Source: Halomonas litopenaei | GTDB taxonomy: Bacteria > Pseudomonadota > Gammaproteobacteria > Pseudomonadales > Halomonadaceae | Direction of reading: 5' to 3' | Assembly: GCF_003045775.1 (NCBI RefSeq) | Contig: NZ_PXNS01000006.1 | Span: forward strand, 248,001-312,000 | DNA: 64,000 nucleotides | Shown: positions 38,699 through 47,850 of the stretch, piece after piece | How the letters are laid out: the number at the start of each line of letters is the position of its first letter | Position numbering within the stretch: the first letter of the stretch is position 1 | Position numbers and translations under genes: made by a program | The notes under the pieces: model-generated | Told to the model about the DNA's origin: nothing | Seen by the model: only the letters and a program-made list of their open reading frames with translations | Databases searched by the model: none

Positions 38699-39943
38699 AT
38701 GCGTCAGTCAGGCCGGACACGCCGGATGCTCGGGTTGTCCGCTCGTACCGGATCGACCCTGCTGCGCTCGAGAATCGGCGGCAAGGCCGATTGGCAGGCG
38801 CTCGGCGAGTCGCTGTTTGAAGGCCTTTCCGAGCTCAAGGGGCCGGCGATGAAGATCGCTCAGGTCATGTCCCAGTGGGATGACCTGCTGCCCCCGGCCC
38901 TGGCCGAAGAGCTTGCCCGGCTACAGAAGGATGCTGCTCCGGCGCCCTGGGCCGAGATCAAGGTGGCGCTTGAGGCAGAGCTCGGCGACCTCGATGCCCT
39001 GTTCGACGAGATCGAGCCCGAGCCCTTTGCCAGCGCCTCTATGGGACAGGTGCATCGGGCCCGGACCCGGGACGGTCGTACCCTGGTGCTCAAGGTGCAG
39101 TACCCGGGGCTCGATCGGGTGCTGGAACAGGACCTGGTGCAGGTCAGAAGGCTGCTGCGACTGGGTCGCTGGCTCAAGGTGTCCCAGGCACGCCTCGATG
39201 CTCTATTCGACGAACTCGCCGATGGACTGCGGCGCGAGCTCGACTATCGCGCCGAAGCGGACGCACTGGAGCGCTACCGGCGGCGCTATGCCGATCACCC
39301 CGACCTGGTGATGCCGCAGCCCGTGAAGGAGCTCAGTGGTCCAAGGGTGCTGGCGATGGAGTATCTGCCGGGGACGCCCCTGCGTGACCTCGAAGGTGCC
39401 GACGATACCCTTCGTCAGCGGGTGTCGCGCACCCTGGCGGACTGGATCACCGAGGAGCTGTTCACCCACCATGAACTGCACGCCGATCCCCACGCCGGCA
39501 ATTTTGCCGTCGATGAACAGGGCCGGCTGGTGGTGTATGACCTGGGCGCCGTGATCGCGGTCCCCCGGGAGCGGCTGGCCGGTCTGGTGGCGCTACTTGG
39601 GGCAACCCTGGACGGCGACCCCATGGCCATGGATGAGGCCGTGCGCGGGCTCGGCGGTCGACAGGGAGAGGGCGCGCCGCTGGCGCTGTATCGCGAATCC
39701 GCGGAAGCGGTGTCGCCGCTGTTCGCGCCCGGTGAGCAGGACTTCGGCGATGTACGGGTGCATCGGCGTCTGCGCGAGCTGAGCCCCCGGGTGTGGGGCG
39801 CGCTGGACCGCCTGCAGCCCCCTGCCGGCATGCTGTTGCTGGCGCGTACGCTCAATGGTCATTACTGGAACCTGGTGCGGCTCGAGGGGCGCCTGGACAT
39901 GCATTCACGGAGTGCACAGTTGCTGGATGCCTACGCCGTCTGA
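38699..39943 (+). CDS. ABC1/UbiB-family atypical kinase-like protein
   Basis: 414 residues. Motifs of the ABC1 (ADCK/UbiB) protein-kinase-like family: the KxGQ-like stretch LKGPAMKIAQVMSQWDDLLP, FASASMGQVHRAR (Ala/Gly-rich loop), LVLKVQYPG (Lys), ELDYRAEADAL, VLAMEYLPGTPL, catalytic HADPHAGNFAV and the metal motif VVYDLGAV. It lacks the C-terminal membrane helices of UbiB, so it is a soluble short form. Members support ubiquinone synthesis or lipid homeostasis; the role here is not known. Excellent GGAGG before ATG 38699. Divergent from topB across about 206 bp. Confidence 0.86.
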   Translation: MRQSGRTRRMLGLSARTGSTLLRSRIGGKADWQALGESLFEGLSELKGPAMKIAQVMSQWDDLLPPALAEELARLQKDAAPAPWAEIKVALEAELGDLDALFDEIEPEPFASASMGQVHRARTRDGRTLVLKVQYPGLDRVLEQDLVQVRRLLRLGRWLKVSQARLDALFDELADGLRRELDYRAEADALERYRRRYADHPDLVMPQPVKELSGPRVLAMEYLPGTPLRDLEGADDTLRQRVSRTLADWITEELFTHHELHADPHAGNFAVDEQGRLVVYDLGAVIAVPRERLAGLVALLGATLDGDPMAMDEAVRGLGGRQGEGAPLALYRESAEAVSPLFAPGEQDFGDVRVHRRLRELSPRVWGALDRLQPPAGMLLLARTLNGHYWNLVRLEGRLDMHSRSAQLLDAYAV

Positions 39944-40011
39944 GGCGCGGGTCTGCCCAGCCGGTGCATGCACTGTTAGACTGTGCCGTTTTCAATTTCG
40001 GGGAGATAGCG

Positions 40012-41853
40012 ATGCTGGCGTTATGGGTGGATCAACTGCTGGGTTTTGCCGCGGGCGCCCTGGCAGCCATTCGGCAGGATGAACGCTATCCGAGCTTGAT
40101 GAGCTGGGCGCGCGAGGAGGGGCCTGCCTGCGTGGGCGGTGACAAGGCCCTGGCCCAGGCGCTGGCTCCCGAACTGTGGTCCCAGACGCCCCTGGCACGT
40201 CTCGACTTCGCCTGTGAAACCCTGGCACGCCCTGGCCGCAACGAACCTTGCTGGTGCGACTCTGGACGCAAGATGAAGCAGTGCTGCGGTGCCGTCAGCC
40301 TGCCCGGTCACCTGCCGCCTCATCTGATGTGGATGCTGTCGCTGCGCGAGTGGAAAGGGGAGACGCTGAAGGCTGCCCTGGCCAGTGGTCGCGCCCCTGC
40401 CCAGGCGCTGTTGGAGGCGGGGCTGATCGCCGCCGAATCGGGCCAGCGAGGACGTGCCCAGCAGATCCTCGAGTCACTGTTCGACAATGCCGACTGGGAG
40501 CGCCTGCCGGAACAGGCCGAGCCCGCCTTCGAGATCCTGCTGGACCTTTTCCAGGAGCGCGGTTTCCACCGCAAGCGCGAGGCGCTGCTGGACGAGGTGC
40601 TGGATCGGGGACCGATGTTCCTGCGTGGCGTGGCGCTGGAGCGGCTGTGTCTGATGCACCTGGACAACGACGATCTCGACAGTGCTCGCTCGGCCTTCGT
40701 GCGTGCCCAGCAGGCCCTTCCCGATTCGCCGACCCTGGCCTATATCGAGGCCATGCTGCTGCTCCACGAAGGTCACGACGAGGAAGCCATGGAGCGCTCG
40801 CGCTTCTGGCTGCGGCGGCTGACCCGCCAGGGTGATCTCGACCCCGACCAGCTGCAGTTCCTGGCGGACCTGGCCGACAACCCCGGCGCCACCCTGGCCG
40901 ATCAGCTGCTGTGCGCCGAAGAGGATCTCGGCGAGCCCCTGGTAGGCCTGCAGACCCTGCTGGCAGAGTTGCCGCCGCCCCCGCCGATCAAGGTGGTGGA
41001 GGAAGACGGGCAGTTGCTGTATCGCTCCACGGCGCGGGAGGACACGCTGTTCGCCGCCTTCCAGGAGGGTTTCCAGGTCGACGTGGACCCGGATGCGCCG
41101 ATGGGCTTTCTCGGAGATCCCTGGTTCAATGCCGCAGCCTGGTTGCCGGCGCTGTGTGCCAACCCCGAACAGCTTGATTCACCGGCGGTGCTGCAGTCGG
41201 TGTCGCTGGCACTGACCAGCCGTTTTGGCAGTCTGCCGTGGATGGCGCCGAGTCTGTTCGAGCCCCTGGCCGAGCGTCTCGAGCGCTGGCTTCTGCAGAT
41301 TCGTCAGAGTGGCGACGGCGCCTTCCAGTGGGACCAGGAAGACAACGCCCAGCTGCTGCGGGCGGGGCTTGCGCTGGTGGTGGGTATGGAACGTGGCTCC
41401 CGCCAGCACTCGCGGGAACTGGCCGAACTGCTGCTGTCGCTGGACGAGCAGGACAGTCTGGGGCTGCGCGAGCTGGTGCTCGACCAGTTGCTGCGTGAAG
41501 GCCGCGACGACGAGGCGCTGGAGATCAGCCGCCAGGCTCTGGAGGTCGGTCCTGCCGATGACGAGACGCCGCTGCTGGGCATGTACATGGGGCAGGTGCT
41601 GGCGCTGTACCGACTGGGCCAGCTCGACGACGCGGCCCTGGCATTGGAGAGCGCCCAGCGCCACAACGCCCACGCGGTGGCGCTTCTCTGCAGCGACAAC
41701 CCCAAACGTGGCGCCATCCCCGGCAATGGCCAGCTGGCCGAGCCCGGCACCCGCGCCGAGGCCTGGCAGTACCGTACCCTGATGCGCGATCAGTGGCGCA
41801 GCACACCGGGCGCGCTGGCCTGGCTGGAAGAGCGCAGCGGACGGCGCGGTTGA
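40012..41853 (+). CDS. SEC-C motif and TPR-like protein
   Basis: 613 residues. A SEC-C zinc motif (RPGRNEPCWCDSGRKMKQCCG-like; Cys80, Cys82, Cys91, Cys92) sits near the N-terminus, followed by several hundred residues of helical repeats with TPR character (for example ALERLCLMHLDNDDLDSARSA, and GMYMGQVLALYRLGQLDDAALAL). SEC-C motifs bind zinc and often bind nucleic acid or protein partners such as SecB; the function of this architecture is unknown. GGGGAGATAG before the ATG. Ends at a strong bidirectional terminator facing ampG. Confidence 0.82.
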   Translation: MLALWVDQLLGFAAGALAAIRQDERYPSLMSWAREEGPACVGGDKALAQALAPELWSQTPLARLDFACETLARPGRNEPCWCDSGRKMKQCCGAVSLPGHLPPHLMWMLSLREWKGETLKAALASGRAPAQALLEAGLIAAESGQRGRAQQILESLFDNADWERLPEQAEPAFEILLDLFQERGFHRKREALLDEVLDRGPMFLRGVALERLCLMHLDNDDLDSARSAFVRAQQALPDSPTLAYIEAMLLLHEGHDEEAMERSRFWLRRLTRQGDLDPDQLQFLADLADNPGATLADQLLCAEEDLGEPLVGLQTLLAELPPPPPIKVVEEDGQLLYRSTAREDTLFAAFQEGFQVDVDPDAPMGFLGDPWFNAAAWLPALCANPEQLDSPAVLQSVSLALTSRFGSLPWMAPSLFEPLAERLERWLLQIRQSGDGAFQWDQEDNAQLLRAGLALVVGMERGSRQHSRELAELLLSLDEQDSLGLRELVLDQLLREGRDDEALEISRQALEVGPADDETPLLGMYMGQVLALYRLGQLDDAALALESAQRHNAHAVALLCSDNPKRGAIPGNGQLAEPGTRAEAWQYRTLMRDQWRSTPGALAWLEERSGRRG

Positions 41854-42010
41854 TCGCAAGCCCTGTTCAAGGGCGTACTACAAGGCGGCTTCAGCAATGG
41901 GGGGGATCGCTGCCTGCGCTGGATGACGGCTCCGGCTGAGCCTTGGGGCGCGTAGCGCCGAAGGTCTACTCAGACCCCCAGGTACGAGGCCGAACGCTGA
42001 AGCACCATGG

Positions 42011-42043
42011 AAAAAGAGGGCCGACAACGTCGGCCCTCTTTTT
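42011..42043. terminator. Bidirectional Rho-independent terminator
   Basis: Perfect 15-bp stem AAAAAGAGGGCCGAC / GTCGGCCCTCTTTTT with loop AAC. T runs on both strands fit termination of both the SEC-C gene and the convergent AmpG-like gene. Confidence 0.92.
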
Positions 42044-42067
42044 GTGATGCACACTGCATCGATGGCG

Positions 42068-43444
42068 TCATGGCTTGTCGAGGCTGACGGGGTGTTTCCC
42101 TGGCTCGCGCACATGGTGTCGCCAGACCCACAGCGCCATCAGGATGGCCGGCACGCCCAGCGCCGAGGCCAGCACGAAGAAGCTCGGGTAGCCCATTCCC
42201 TCCACCACCAGCCCGCCAAAGCCTGACAGGAACTTTCCGGGCAGCGTCATCAACGACGAGAACAGGGCGTACTGGGTGGCGGTGTAGGCCCGCGAGGTCA
42301 GGCTCGACAGGAAGGCGATGAACACCGCGCTTGCAAGGCCATTGCTGAGATTGTCGCCGACGATAGTGAGCACCAGCAGCGAGTGCTGGGCGCCACTGAG
42401 CGCCAGCCAGGCGAACATCAGGTTGGTCAGCACGGTGGCCGTAGCGCCGAGCACCAGGATGCGTCCGATGCCGTAGCGCACCACTAGCACCCCGCCGACT
42501 AGCCCGCCGAGGAGGCTCATGATGACGCCGAACACCTTGGTCACGGTGGCGATGGTGTCGAGGCTGAAGCCCAAGTCGACGTACAGCGGATAGGCCATCG
42601 AGGCCATCGCCAGGTCGCTGATGCGATAGATGCCGATAAACAGCAAAAGTCCCAGTGCGCCCAGACCGAAGCGCCCGAAGAAGTCGAGAAAGGGGCAGAC
42701 CACGGAGCCGATCAACCAGGCGCCGGTGCGCCGGACCCATGCGGGCCGGCCGCGGCTGGCGCGCAGGAAGGCACGCACCCGGGGCTCCTTGGCCAGGCGA
42801 CTGGCCAGCGGTTGGCGCGGCGGCTCGGGACGCAGCAGTACGGTGATCATGCCCACCGCCGTCAGTGCCGCCATGCACTGGTAGGACACCTGCCAGGAGA
42901 AGGCCGACGCCAGATACAGCGCCCCTGCACCGGCCATGATCAGGCCGCCGCGATAGCCGATGATGTAGGTGGACGCCATCGCCGCCTGGACCTCGTCCTC
43001 GGCCGACTCGATACGAAAGGCGTCGATGGCGATGTCCTGGGTAGCCGAGCCGAAGGCCACCATCAGCGCAAACAGCGCCACCGCGCCGAGCTGGGAGGCC
43101 GGGTCCAGCGACGAAAGGCCCAGCAGGCCGCCCATGATCAGCGCCTGGCCGGCAAGCATCCAGCTGCGCCGCTGGCCCAGCAGGCGGGTCAGCAGCGGCA
43201 GGCGGAAGGCGTCCACCACCGGTGCCCAGAAGAACTTTATCGAGTACAGCAGTCCAATCCACGAGAAGAAACCGATGGCGGCGACCTCGACCCCGCTGGT
43301 ACGCAGCCAGGTGGTCAGGGTGGAGAACACCAGCAGAAAGGGAAGGCCCGCAGAAAAGCCCAGAAACAGCATGGCCAGCACGGGTAATCGCAGGTAGACG
43401 CGCAGGGCGTCGACCCAGGGATGCTGGCCGGACGAGGTGGGCAT
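42068..43444 (-). CDS. ampG: AmpG-like muropeptide MFS permease
   Basis: 458 residues, about 12-14 membrane segments. Resembles AmpG: FSAGLPFLLVFSTLTTWLRTSGV, IGFFSWIGLLYSIKFFWAPVVD, FGSATQDIAIDAFRIE, YIIGYRGGLIMAG. AmpG imports anhydro-muropeptides released by cell-wall turnover, for recycling and beta-lactamase signalling. Start at 43444 with AAGGAGG upstream. The AmiD-type amidase further along could supply its substrate, but the two are not linked in an operon. The divergent gap towards rfaH (43445-43659) carries only a TAAAAT element near 43491 as a promoter hint. Confidence 0.88.
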   Translation of the reverse strand: MPTSSGQHPWVDALRVYLRLPVLAMLFLGFSAGLPFLLVFSTLTTWLRTSGVEVAAIGFFSWIGLLYSIKFFWAPVVDAFRLPLLTRLLGQRRSWMLAGQALIMGGLLGLSSLDPASQLGAVALFALMVAFGSATQDIAIDAFRIESAEDEVQAAMASTYIIGYRGGLIMAGAGALYLASAFSWQVSYQCMAALTAVGMITVLLRPEPPRQPLASRLAKEPRVRAFLRASRGRPAWVRRTGAWLIGSVVCPFLDFFGRFGLGALGLLLFIGIYRISDLAMASMAYPLYVDLGFSLDTIATVTKVFGVIMSLLGGLVGGVLVVRYGIGRILVLGATATVLTNLMFAWLALSGAQHSLLVLTIVGDNLSNGLASAVFIAFLSSLTSRAYTATQYALFSSLMTLPGKFLSGFGGLVVEGMGYPSFFVLASALGVPAILMALWVWRHHVREPGKHPVSLDKP

Positions 43445-43659
43445 GGATAGCCTCCTTGCAGTTGGTCGGCCACAGGCCGCCTTCCGAATGGTAAAATGCG
43501 CGCAACATCTCGGTGCGGCTCGACGAATTGTTGCAAAGCCGCAGGGGCGATACCAGCGGTGATCATCAAGGGTCGTCGGCAACGCACCGGGAACCGCGTC
43601 AATGACAGGCGATACTGCCGGCTTGGTGGCTGGTGGTGGTTGAGTCTGGAAGGAGTCAC

Positions 43660-44202
43660 ATGAGTCACAGCAATATCGAGGCGGGCCTGGGGGGCGATGC
43701 CACCCCGCGCTGGTACGTGGTCCAGTGCAAGGGCGGAGAGTCGTTCCGGGCCGCCGAGCATCTGGCCAACCAGGGATACGAGCTCTTTCATCCAGTGCTG
43801 GAGGTGCAGAAGAAGCGCCGCAACAAGCTGACCTGGGTCGAGGAGCCGCTGTTCCCCTACTATCTGTTTCTGCGGCTCGACCAGGTCGAGAGCAACTGGC
43901 GCCCGATTCGCTCGACCCGCGGAGTGTTGAAGATCGTGACCTTCGGGCTGTCGATGCCGGTGCCGGTCAGCGATGAGCTGATCGACCTGCTGCGCCAGCA
44001 CGGCGAAGCCAAGGACGACGATCCTGGCCAGCTTTACTTCCGGGCCGGAGAGTCGGTGGAGATCACCGACGGCCCCTTCAAGGACCTCAAGGCGGTGTTC
44101 GAGAGCCACAAGGGCGAAGAGCGGGCGATCGTGCTGCTCAACATGCTGCATCGCCAGCAGCGCCTGGAAATGCCCGTCGCCGCGCTCAAGCGCCAGGACT
44201 GA
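43660..44202 (+). CDS. rfaH: Transcription antiterminator RfaH (NusG paralogue)
   Basis: 180 residues. NusG N-terminal domain (RWYVVQCKGGESFRAAEHLANQGYELFHPV, LFPYYLFLRLD, IRSTRGVLKIVTFG) and a KOW-type C-terminal domain (FRAGESVEITDGPFKDLKAVFES). The features match RfaH rather than housekeeping NusG, which normally lies beside secE and rplK. It binds paused RNA polymerase at ops sites and promotes expression of long envelope operons. GGAAGGAG before ATG 43660. An ops-like element would be expected elsewhere in the genome. Confidence 0.88.
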   Translation: MSHSNIEAGLGGDATPRWYVVQCKGGESFRAAEHLANQGYELFHPVLEVQKKRRNKLTWVEEPLFPYYLFLRLDQVESNWRPIRSTRGVLKIVTFGLSMPVPVSDELIDLLRQHGEAKDDDPGQLYFRAGESVEITDGPFKDLKAVFESHKGEERAIVLLNMLHRQQRLEMPVAALKRQD

Positions 44203-44224
44203 TGTCGACCCCAAGGAGCCCGAG

Positions 44225-44731
44225 ATGAGAGTTTCTCCCCAGTGTGTGGTGCGTCTGCACTATGTCCTGAGCAACCAGCAGGGCGACGTCCTGGATGATT
44301 CCTGGAAGCGCGATGAGCCGCTGGAGTATCTGCACGGCCACGGCAACCTGATGGAAGGCCTCGAGCGGGCCCTGGTCGACGCCGAGGTCGGCAGTCGCCT
44401 CAGTGTCACCCTGTCCCCGGCCGAGGCCTATGGCATGCGCGACGAGTCGCTGGTGCGCGAGGTGGGACGCCAGGCCTTTCCTGGTACCGATCTGCGCCCC
44501 GGCATGTGCTTCCAGACCCCCGGCGATGCCGGCCCACAGATCGTCAGCGTGGTAGAGGTCAAGGGGGACAGCGTGGTGGTGGACACCAACCATCCCCTGG
44601 CCGGGGAGACCCTGTCGTATCGCCTCGAGGTGCTCGATATTCGCCAGGCGACCCGCGCCGAACTGGCCAAGGGGCACCCGCTGCCGCCCGGCACCGAGGC
44701 CTCCGAGGTGGAGGACCGCAAGGTCCTTTAG
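44225..44731 (+). CDS. FKBP-type peptidyl-prolyl isomerase, SlyD-like
   Basis: 168 residues. Folds Pro-containing proteins in the cytoplasm. SlyD-family features: CVVRLHYVLSNQQGDVLDDS, LEYLHGHGNLMEGLERAL, GSRLSVTLSPAEAYGMRDESLV, and the inserted flap domain with VVVDTNHPLAGETL. The Cys/His-rich metal-binding tail of E. coli SlyD is absent, so it resembles FkpB/SlpA or short SlyD proteins. CAAGGAG precedes the ATG. It sits 22 bases after rfaH and ends at a strong terminator. Confidence 0.9.
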   Translation: MRVSPQCVVRLHYVLSNQQGDVLDDSWKRDEPLEYLHGHGNLMEGLERALVDAEVGSRLSVTLSPAEAYGMRDESLVREVGRQAFPGTDLRPGMCFQTPGDAGPQIVSVVEVKGDSVVVDTNHPLAGETLSYRLEVLDIRQATRAELAKGHPLPPGTEASEVEDRKVL

Positions 44732-44779
44732 GGTCCCGGCAGTGGTAGCTGGAGGCGCTCTCGCTGAAAGGGTGCCACA

Positions 44780-44822
44780 GACGACGAAAAAGCCGCCTCT
44801 TGAAGGCGGCTTTTTCGTCGTC
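44780..44822 (+). terminator. Strong Rho-independent terminator after the FKBP gene
   Basis: 19-bp perfect stem GACGACGAAAAAGCCGCCT pairing with AGGCGGCTTTTTCGTCGTC, loop of 5. Symmetric A and T runs within the stem make it work in either direction. Confidence 0.92.
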
Positions 44823-44850
44823 ATGGCGGGCCGATGTCTCGCGGTCACCC

Positions 44851-44892
44851 TTGACGCAGGTCAGCACAATTCAAGGGCCGACCGGGTACCAT
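44851..44892 (+). promoter_or_regulatory. FNR/Anr-type promoter of the 37-residue membrane protein
   Basis: TTGACGCAGGTCAG (44851-44864) matches the FNR/Anr box TTGAY-N4-RTCAA in nine of its ten half-site bases. TACCAT at 44887-44892 is a plausible -10 box, and this spacing puts the box centre at about -41.5, the classic class II activator position. AGGAGG follows at 44913-44918, then the ATG at 44927. Confidence 0.6.
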
Positions 44893-44926
44893 GAATTCAT
44901 CGACACAGAGACAGGAGGACAGCGCC

Positions 44927-45040
44927 ATGTACGTCGACAACGCCGTCATTTTCGGGCTGGGTGCCGTCGCTCTCTCTGTGGCCTTCATGGCCGGCTGGAT
45001 CGCTTTTATCATCCGCGACGCTCACCGTCGCAAGCGATAG
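44927..45040 (+). CDS. 37-residue single-helix membrane microprotein
   Basis: Starts MYVDNAVIFGLG, has one membrane helix (about 7-29: ALSVAFMAGWIAFII) and ends in a basic tail RDAHRRKR. ACAGGAGGACAG gives a strong ribosome binding site, and a matching promoter and two terminators enclose it, so it is a genuine monocistronic gene. I do not recognise the family; size and topology recall small oxidase subunits such as CcoQ or CydX, which is a guess supported only by the Anr-type promoter. Too short for standard gene callers. Confidence 0.75.
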   Translation: MYVDNAVIFGLGAVALSVAFMAGWIAFIIRDAHRRKR

Positions 45041-45061
45041 TCGTCAACCAGCGTCAGGGGA

Positions 45062-45112
45062 GGGGGAGTCATCCCCCTTTTTCAACCGACCCTTCGGGGT
45101 CGGTTTTTTTTT
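45062..45112 (+). terminator. Two consecutive terminators after the microprotein gene
   Basis: First GGGGGA-GTCA-TCCCCC followed by TTTTT (45062-45082), then AACCGACCC-TTCG-GGGTCGGTT with a run of T (45084-45112). The second is a textbook UUCG-loop terminator. Confidence 0.93.
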
Positions 45113-45165
45113 GGTTTATTGCTTCTGAGATCACCTGAACTCGCCTGAATTCCATCCGCCTGCCC

Positions 45166-45193
45166 GGCGCGCCGCGACAAGCCGCGGCGCGCC
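45166..45193 (-). terminator. Hairpin after proS
   Basis: Perfect 11-bp stem GGCGCGCCGCG / CGCGGCGCGCC, 6-base loop, just past the proS stop on the minus strand. No T run. Confidence 0.5.
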
Positions 45194-45203
45194 ACGCGGG
45201 GCC

Positions 45204-46925
45204 TTAACGGGCGATGCGCTGCTTGAGGAACTCGACGATCTCGTCGGCGGGCACCATGGTGGCCTCGCTGTCACGGCGACCCTTGTACTCGAGCTCACCC
45301 TTGTCGAGGCTGCGATCGCCCACCACCAGTCGATGGGGCAGGCCCATCAGTTCCTGATCGGCGAAGCGCACGCCGGGACGCAGATCACGATCATCCAGCA
45401 GCACGTCGAAGCCGGCGGCGCTGAGTTCGTCGTGCAGGCGCTCGCTGGTCTCGCGCACGCGCTGGGACTTGTGGGCGTTCATCGGCACGATGGCGATATG
45501 GAAGGGGGCGATGGCGTCGGGCCAGATGATCCCGCCCTGGTCGTGGTTCTGCTCGATGGCAGAGGCCACCACGCGGGTGATGCCGATGCCGTAGCAGCCC
45601 ATCCAGGGGTGAACCGCCTTGCCTTCGTCGCCCAGCACGGTGGCATTCATCGCCTCGCTGTACTTGCGACCGAGCTGGAACACGTGGCCTACCTCGATGC
45701 CGCGCTTGATCGACAGCACGCCCTTGCCGTCGGGTGACGGGTCACCCTCGACCACGTTACGCAGGTCGGCGACCTTGGGCAGGGCCACGTCGCGCTCCCA
45801 GTTGATGCCGAAGTAGTGCTTGCCGTCGACGTTGGCACCGGCGCCGAAGTCGCTCATCAGCGCCACGCTGCGATCGATGACGATCGGCATCTCGAGCCCG
45901 ACCGGGCCCAGCGAGCCGGGGCCGGCGCCAACGGCGGCGCGGATCTCTTCTTCGCTGGCCATGGTCAGCGGTGTCGCCACCTCCTCGAGGTGTTCGGCCT
46001 TGACCTCGTTGAGTTCATGATCACCGCGCACCAGCAGCGCCACCAGGCCGCCCTCGTGGCCGTGCACCATCAGGGTCTTGATGGTCTTCTCGATGGGCAG
46101 GCCGTGCTGCTCGACCAGGGTGGCGATGGTCTTGGCGTTGGGGGTGTCGACCAGCCTCAGCTCCTCGGTGGGCTCGGCGCGGCGGGCATCGCTGTCCAGG
46201 GGCGCAGGCAGGGCCTCGGCCTTTTCCATGTTGGCGGCGTAGTCGGACTCGGTGGAGAAGACGATATCGTCCTCGCCGGAGTCGGCCAGTACGTGGAATT
46301 CGTGGGAGCCGGTACCACCGATGGAGCCGTTGTCGGCGATCACCGGACGGAAGTCGAGACCCAGGCGAGTGAAGATGCGCACGTAGGCGTCGTACATCTT
46401 CTGGTAGGTGTCCTTGAGCGAGGCCTCGTCCAGGTGGAAGGAGTAGGCGTCCTTCATGATGAACTCACGCGAGCGCATGACCCCGAAGCGCGGACGGATC
46501 TCGTCACGGAACTTGGTCTGGATCTGGTAGAAGTTGGCCGGCAGCTGCTTGTAGCTGGCGATCTCCTTGCGTACCAGGTCGGTGATCACCTCTTCGTGGG
46601 TCGGGCCGACGCAGTAGTCACGCTGGTGTCGATCCTTCAGGCGCAGCAGTTCCGGACCGTACTGCTCCCAGCGGCCGGACTCCTGCCACAGCTCGGCCGG
46701 CTGCACCGCCGGCATCAGCAGCTCCTGGGCGCCGGCACGGTCCATCTCCTCGCGCACGATACGCTCCACCTTGCGCAGGGTGCGAAGGCCCAGCGGCAGC
46801 CAGGTGTACAGGCCGGAGGTGAGGCGGCGAATCATGCCCGCGCGCAGCATCAGCTGGTGGCTGATGACCTCGGCGTCGGCAGGAGTTTCCTTCAGGGTAC
46901 TGATCAGAAGTTCGGTGGCGCGCAT
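45204..46925 (-). CDS. proS: Prolyl-tRNA synthetase
   Basis: 573 residues, the length of the bacterial (ProRS with editing insert) type. Class II motifs: [24 protein letters not shown] (motif 1), [26 protein letters not shown] region (motif 2), [14 protein letters not shown] (motif 3). The YbaK-like editing insert spans roughly 225-400, and the anticodon-binding domain ends at [11 protein letters not shown] at 46925 with AAGGAA; the frame runs open further upstream but without similarity. Confidence 0.97.
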   Translation of the reverse strand: MRATELLISTLKETPADAEVISHQLMLRAGMIRRLTSGLYTWLPLGLRTLRKVERIVREEMDRAGAQELLMPAVQPAELWQESGRWEQYGPELLRLKDRHQRDYCVGPTHEEVITDLVRKEIASYKQLPANFYQIQTKFRDEIRPRFGVMRSREFIMKDAYSFHLDEASLKDTYQKMYDAYVRIFTRLGLDFRPVIADNGSIGGTGSHEFHVLADSGEDDIVFSTESDYAANMEKAEALPAPLDSDARRAEPTEELRLVDTPNAKTIATLVEQHGLPIEKTIKTLMVHGHEGGLVALLVRGDHELNEVKAEHLEEVATPLTMASEEEIRAAVGAGPGSLGPVGLEMPIVIDRSVALMSDFGAGANVDGKHYFGINWERDVALPKVADLRNVVEGDPSPDGKGVLSIKRGIEVGHVFQLGRKYSEAMNATVLGDEGKAVHPWMGCYGIGITRVVASAIEQNHDQGGIIWPDAIAPFHIAIVPMNAHKSQRVRETSERLHDELSAAGFDVLLDDRDLRPGVRFADQELMGLPHRLVVGDRSLDKGELEYKGRRDSEATMVPADEIVEFLKQRIAR

Positions 46926-47230
46926 GGGTCCGCAGGTTCCTTCACATCGAGTCTGGTAAGCGCTGGAGGCGAGCAGGACAGCAGGCTGTCCCGTCGATGG
47001 CCGTCGAGGGGCATCCTCGGCGACTCGCATCCGGCCATGAAAGTGACGTGCATTGTACGGGGAAGGTGTCATGCCGGCAAAAGCAACCGCCACCGTTGGT
47101 GGCGACAAGGAGCGAAGGGTGGCGAACGTGGTAGGATGCGCATGAGTTTTATCATGCTGGGCAGCGGTCGAGTCGTTGTCGGCACCGCTTTCCGTCATTT
47201 ATGCCAGATTACTGCAAGAGGAAGTTGTTC

Positions 47231-47716
47231 ATGCTGCGTCCGCCCCGTCTGCTTACCGGCCTGGTGCTTGCCACCACCCTGACCTCGCTCGTCGGCTGCG
47301 GCACCGTCTTTCACCCTGAACGCAAGGGGCAGATCAGTGGTCGCATCGACCCGGTGGTGGCGGTGGCCAACGGCGTCGGCCTGCTGTTCTTTATCGTGCC
47401 CGGGGTGATCGCCTACGCGGTGGACTTCTCCAACGGCACCATCTACCTGCCGGGCACGGGCTCCGCCAGTGTCGATTCTCTGCCCATGGGCGAGGGACGC
47501 GATCTGGCGAGCCTCGAGCGGCTGGTCAGCGAACGTGTCGGTACCGAGGTCAAGCTGAGCGACGAGCTGGTGCGTGTCGAGCAGGTCGAGAGCCTGGATG
47601 AGGCCCTGGCCATGGTGCGCATGGCCAGTGACGAGGCGACCCACGCTGGCCGTGGTTTGCCAGCCCGTGCCTTGCCAGCCAGTACCTCGCCCGACAGCGT
47701 GTCGCTGGACGGCTGA
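47231..47716 (+). CDS. Small predicted lipoprotein
   Basis: 161 residues. Lipoprotein signal peptide ending LTSLVGC (Cys23), followed by GTVFHPERKGQISGRIDPVVAVANGVGLLFFIVPGVIAYAVDFSNGTIYLP, which resembles polyprotein-like periplasmic/inner-membrane YceK-like lipoproteins with one internal hydrophobic stretch. The C-terminal part is charged and less ordered. AGGAAG precedes ATG 47231; an upstream in-frame ATG at 47201 would lengthen the signal peptide. Divergent from proS. Function unknown. Confidence 0.75.
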   Translation: MLRPPRLLTGLVLATTLTSLVGCGTVFHPERKGQISGRIDPVVAVANGVGLLFFIVPGVIAYAVDFSNGTIYLPGTGSASVDSLPMGEGRDLASLERLVSERVGTEVKLSDELVRVEQVESLDEALAMVRMASDEATHAGRGLPARALPASTSPDSVSLDG

Positions 47717-47850
47717 GATCGATCACGCCGGGTGCGCGCGCAGCACCCGGCGGCTGCTCCTGTGGTTCTTCCCTTGTCTTGTGATTCTTCCATCGCCGCC
47801 TGAGCGGCCGCCCCCGCAGCATCCTTCCCGCAATCTCTACCGCCCCCGAC

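Noticed and set aside
41970..43508. 512-residue minus-strand frame overlapping ampG
   Set aside because: It is a shifted frame of the AmpG-like gene. The 458-residue frame has membrane segments and family motifs.
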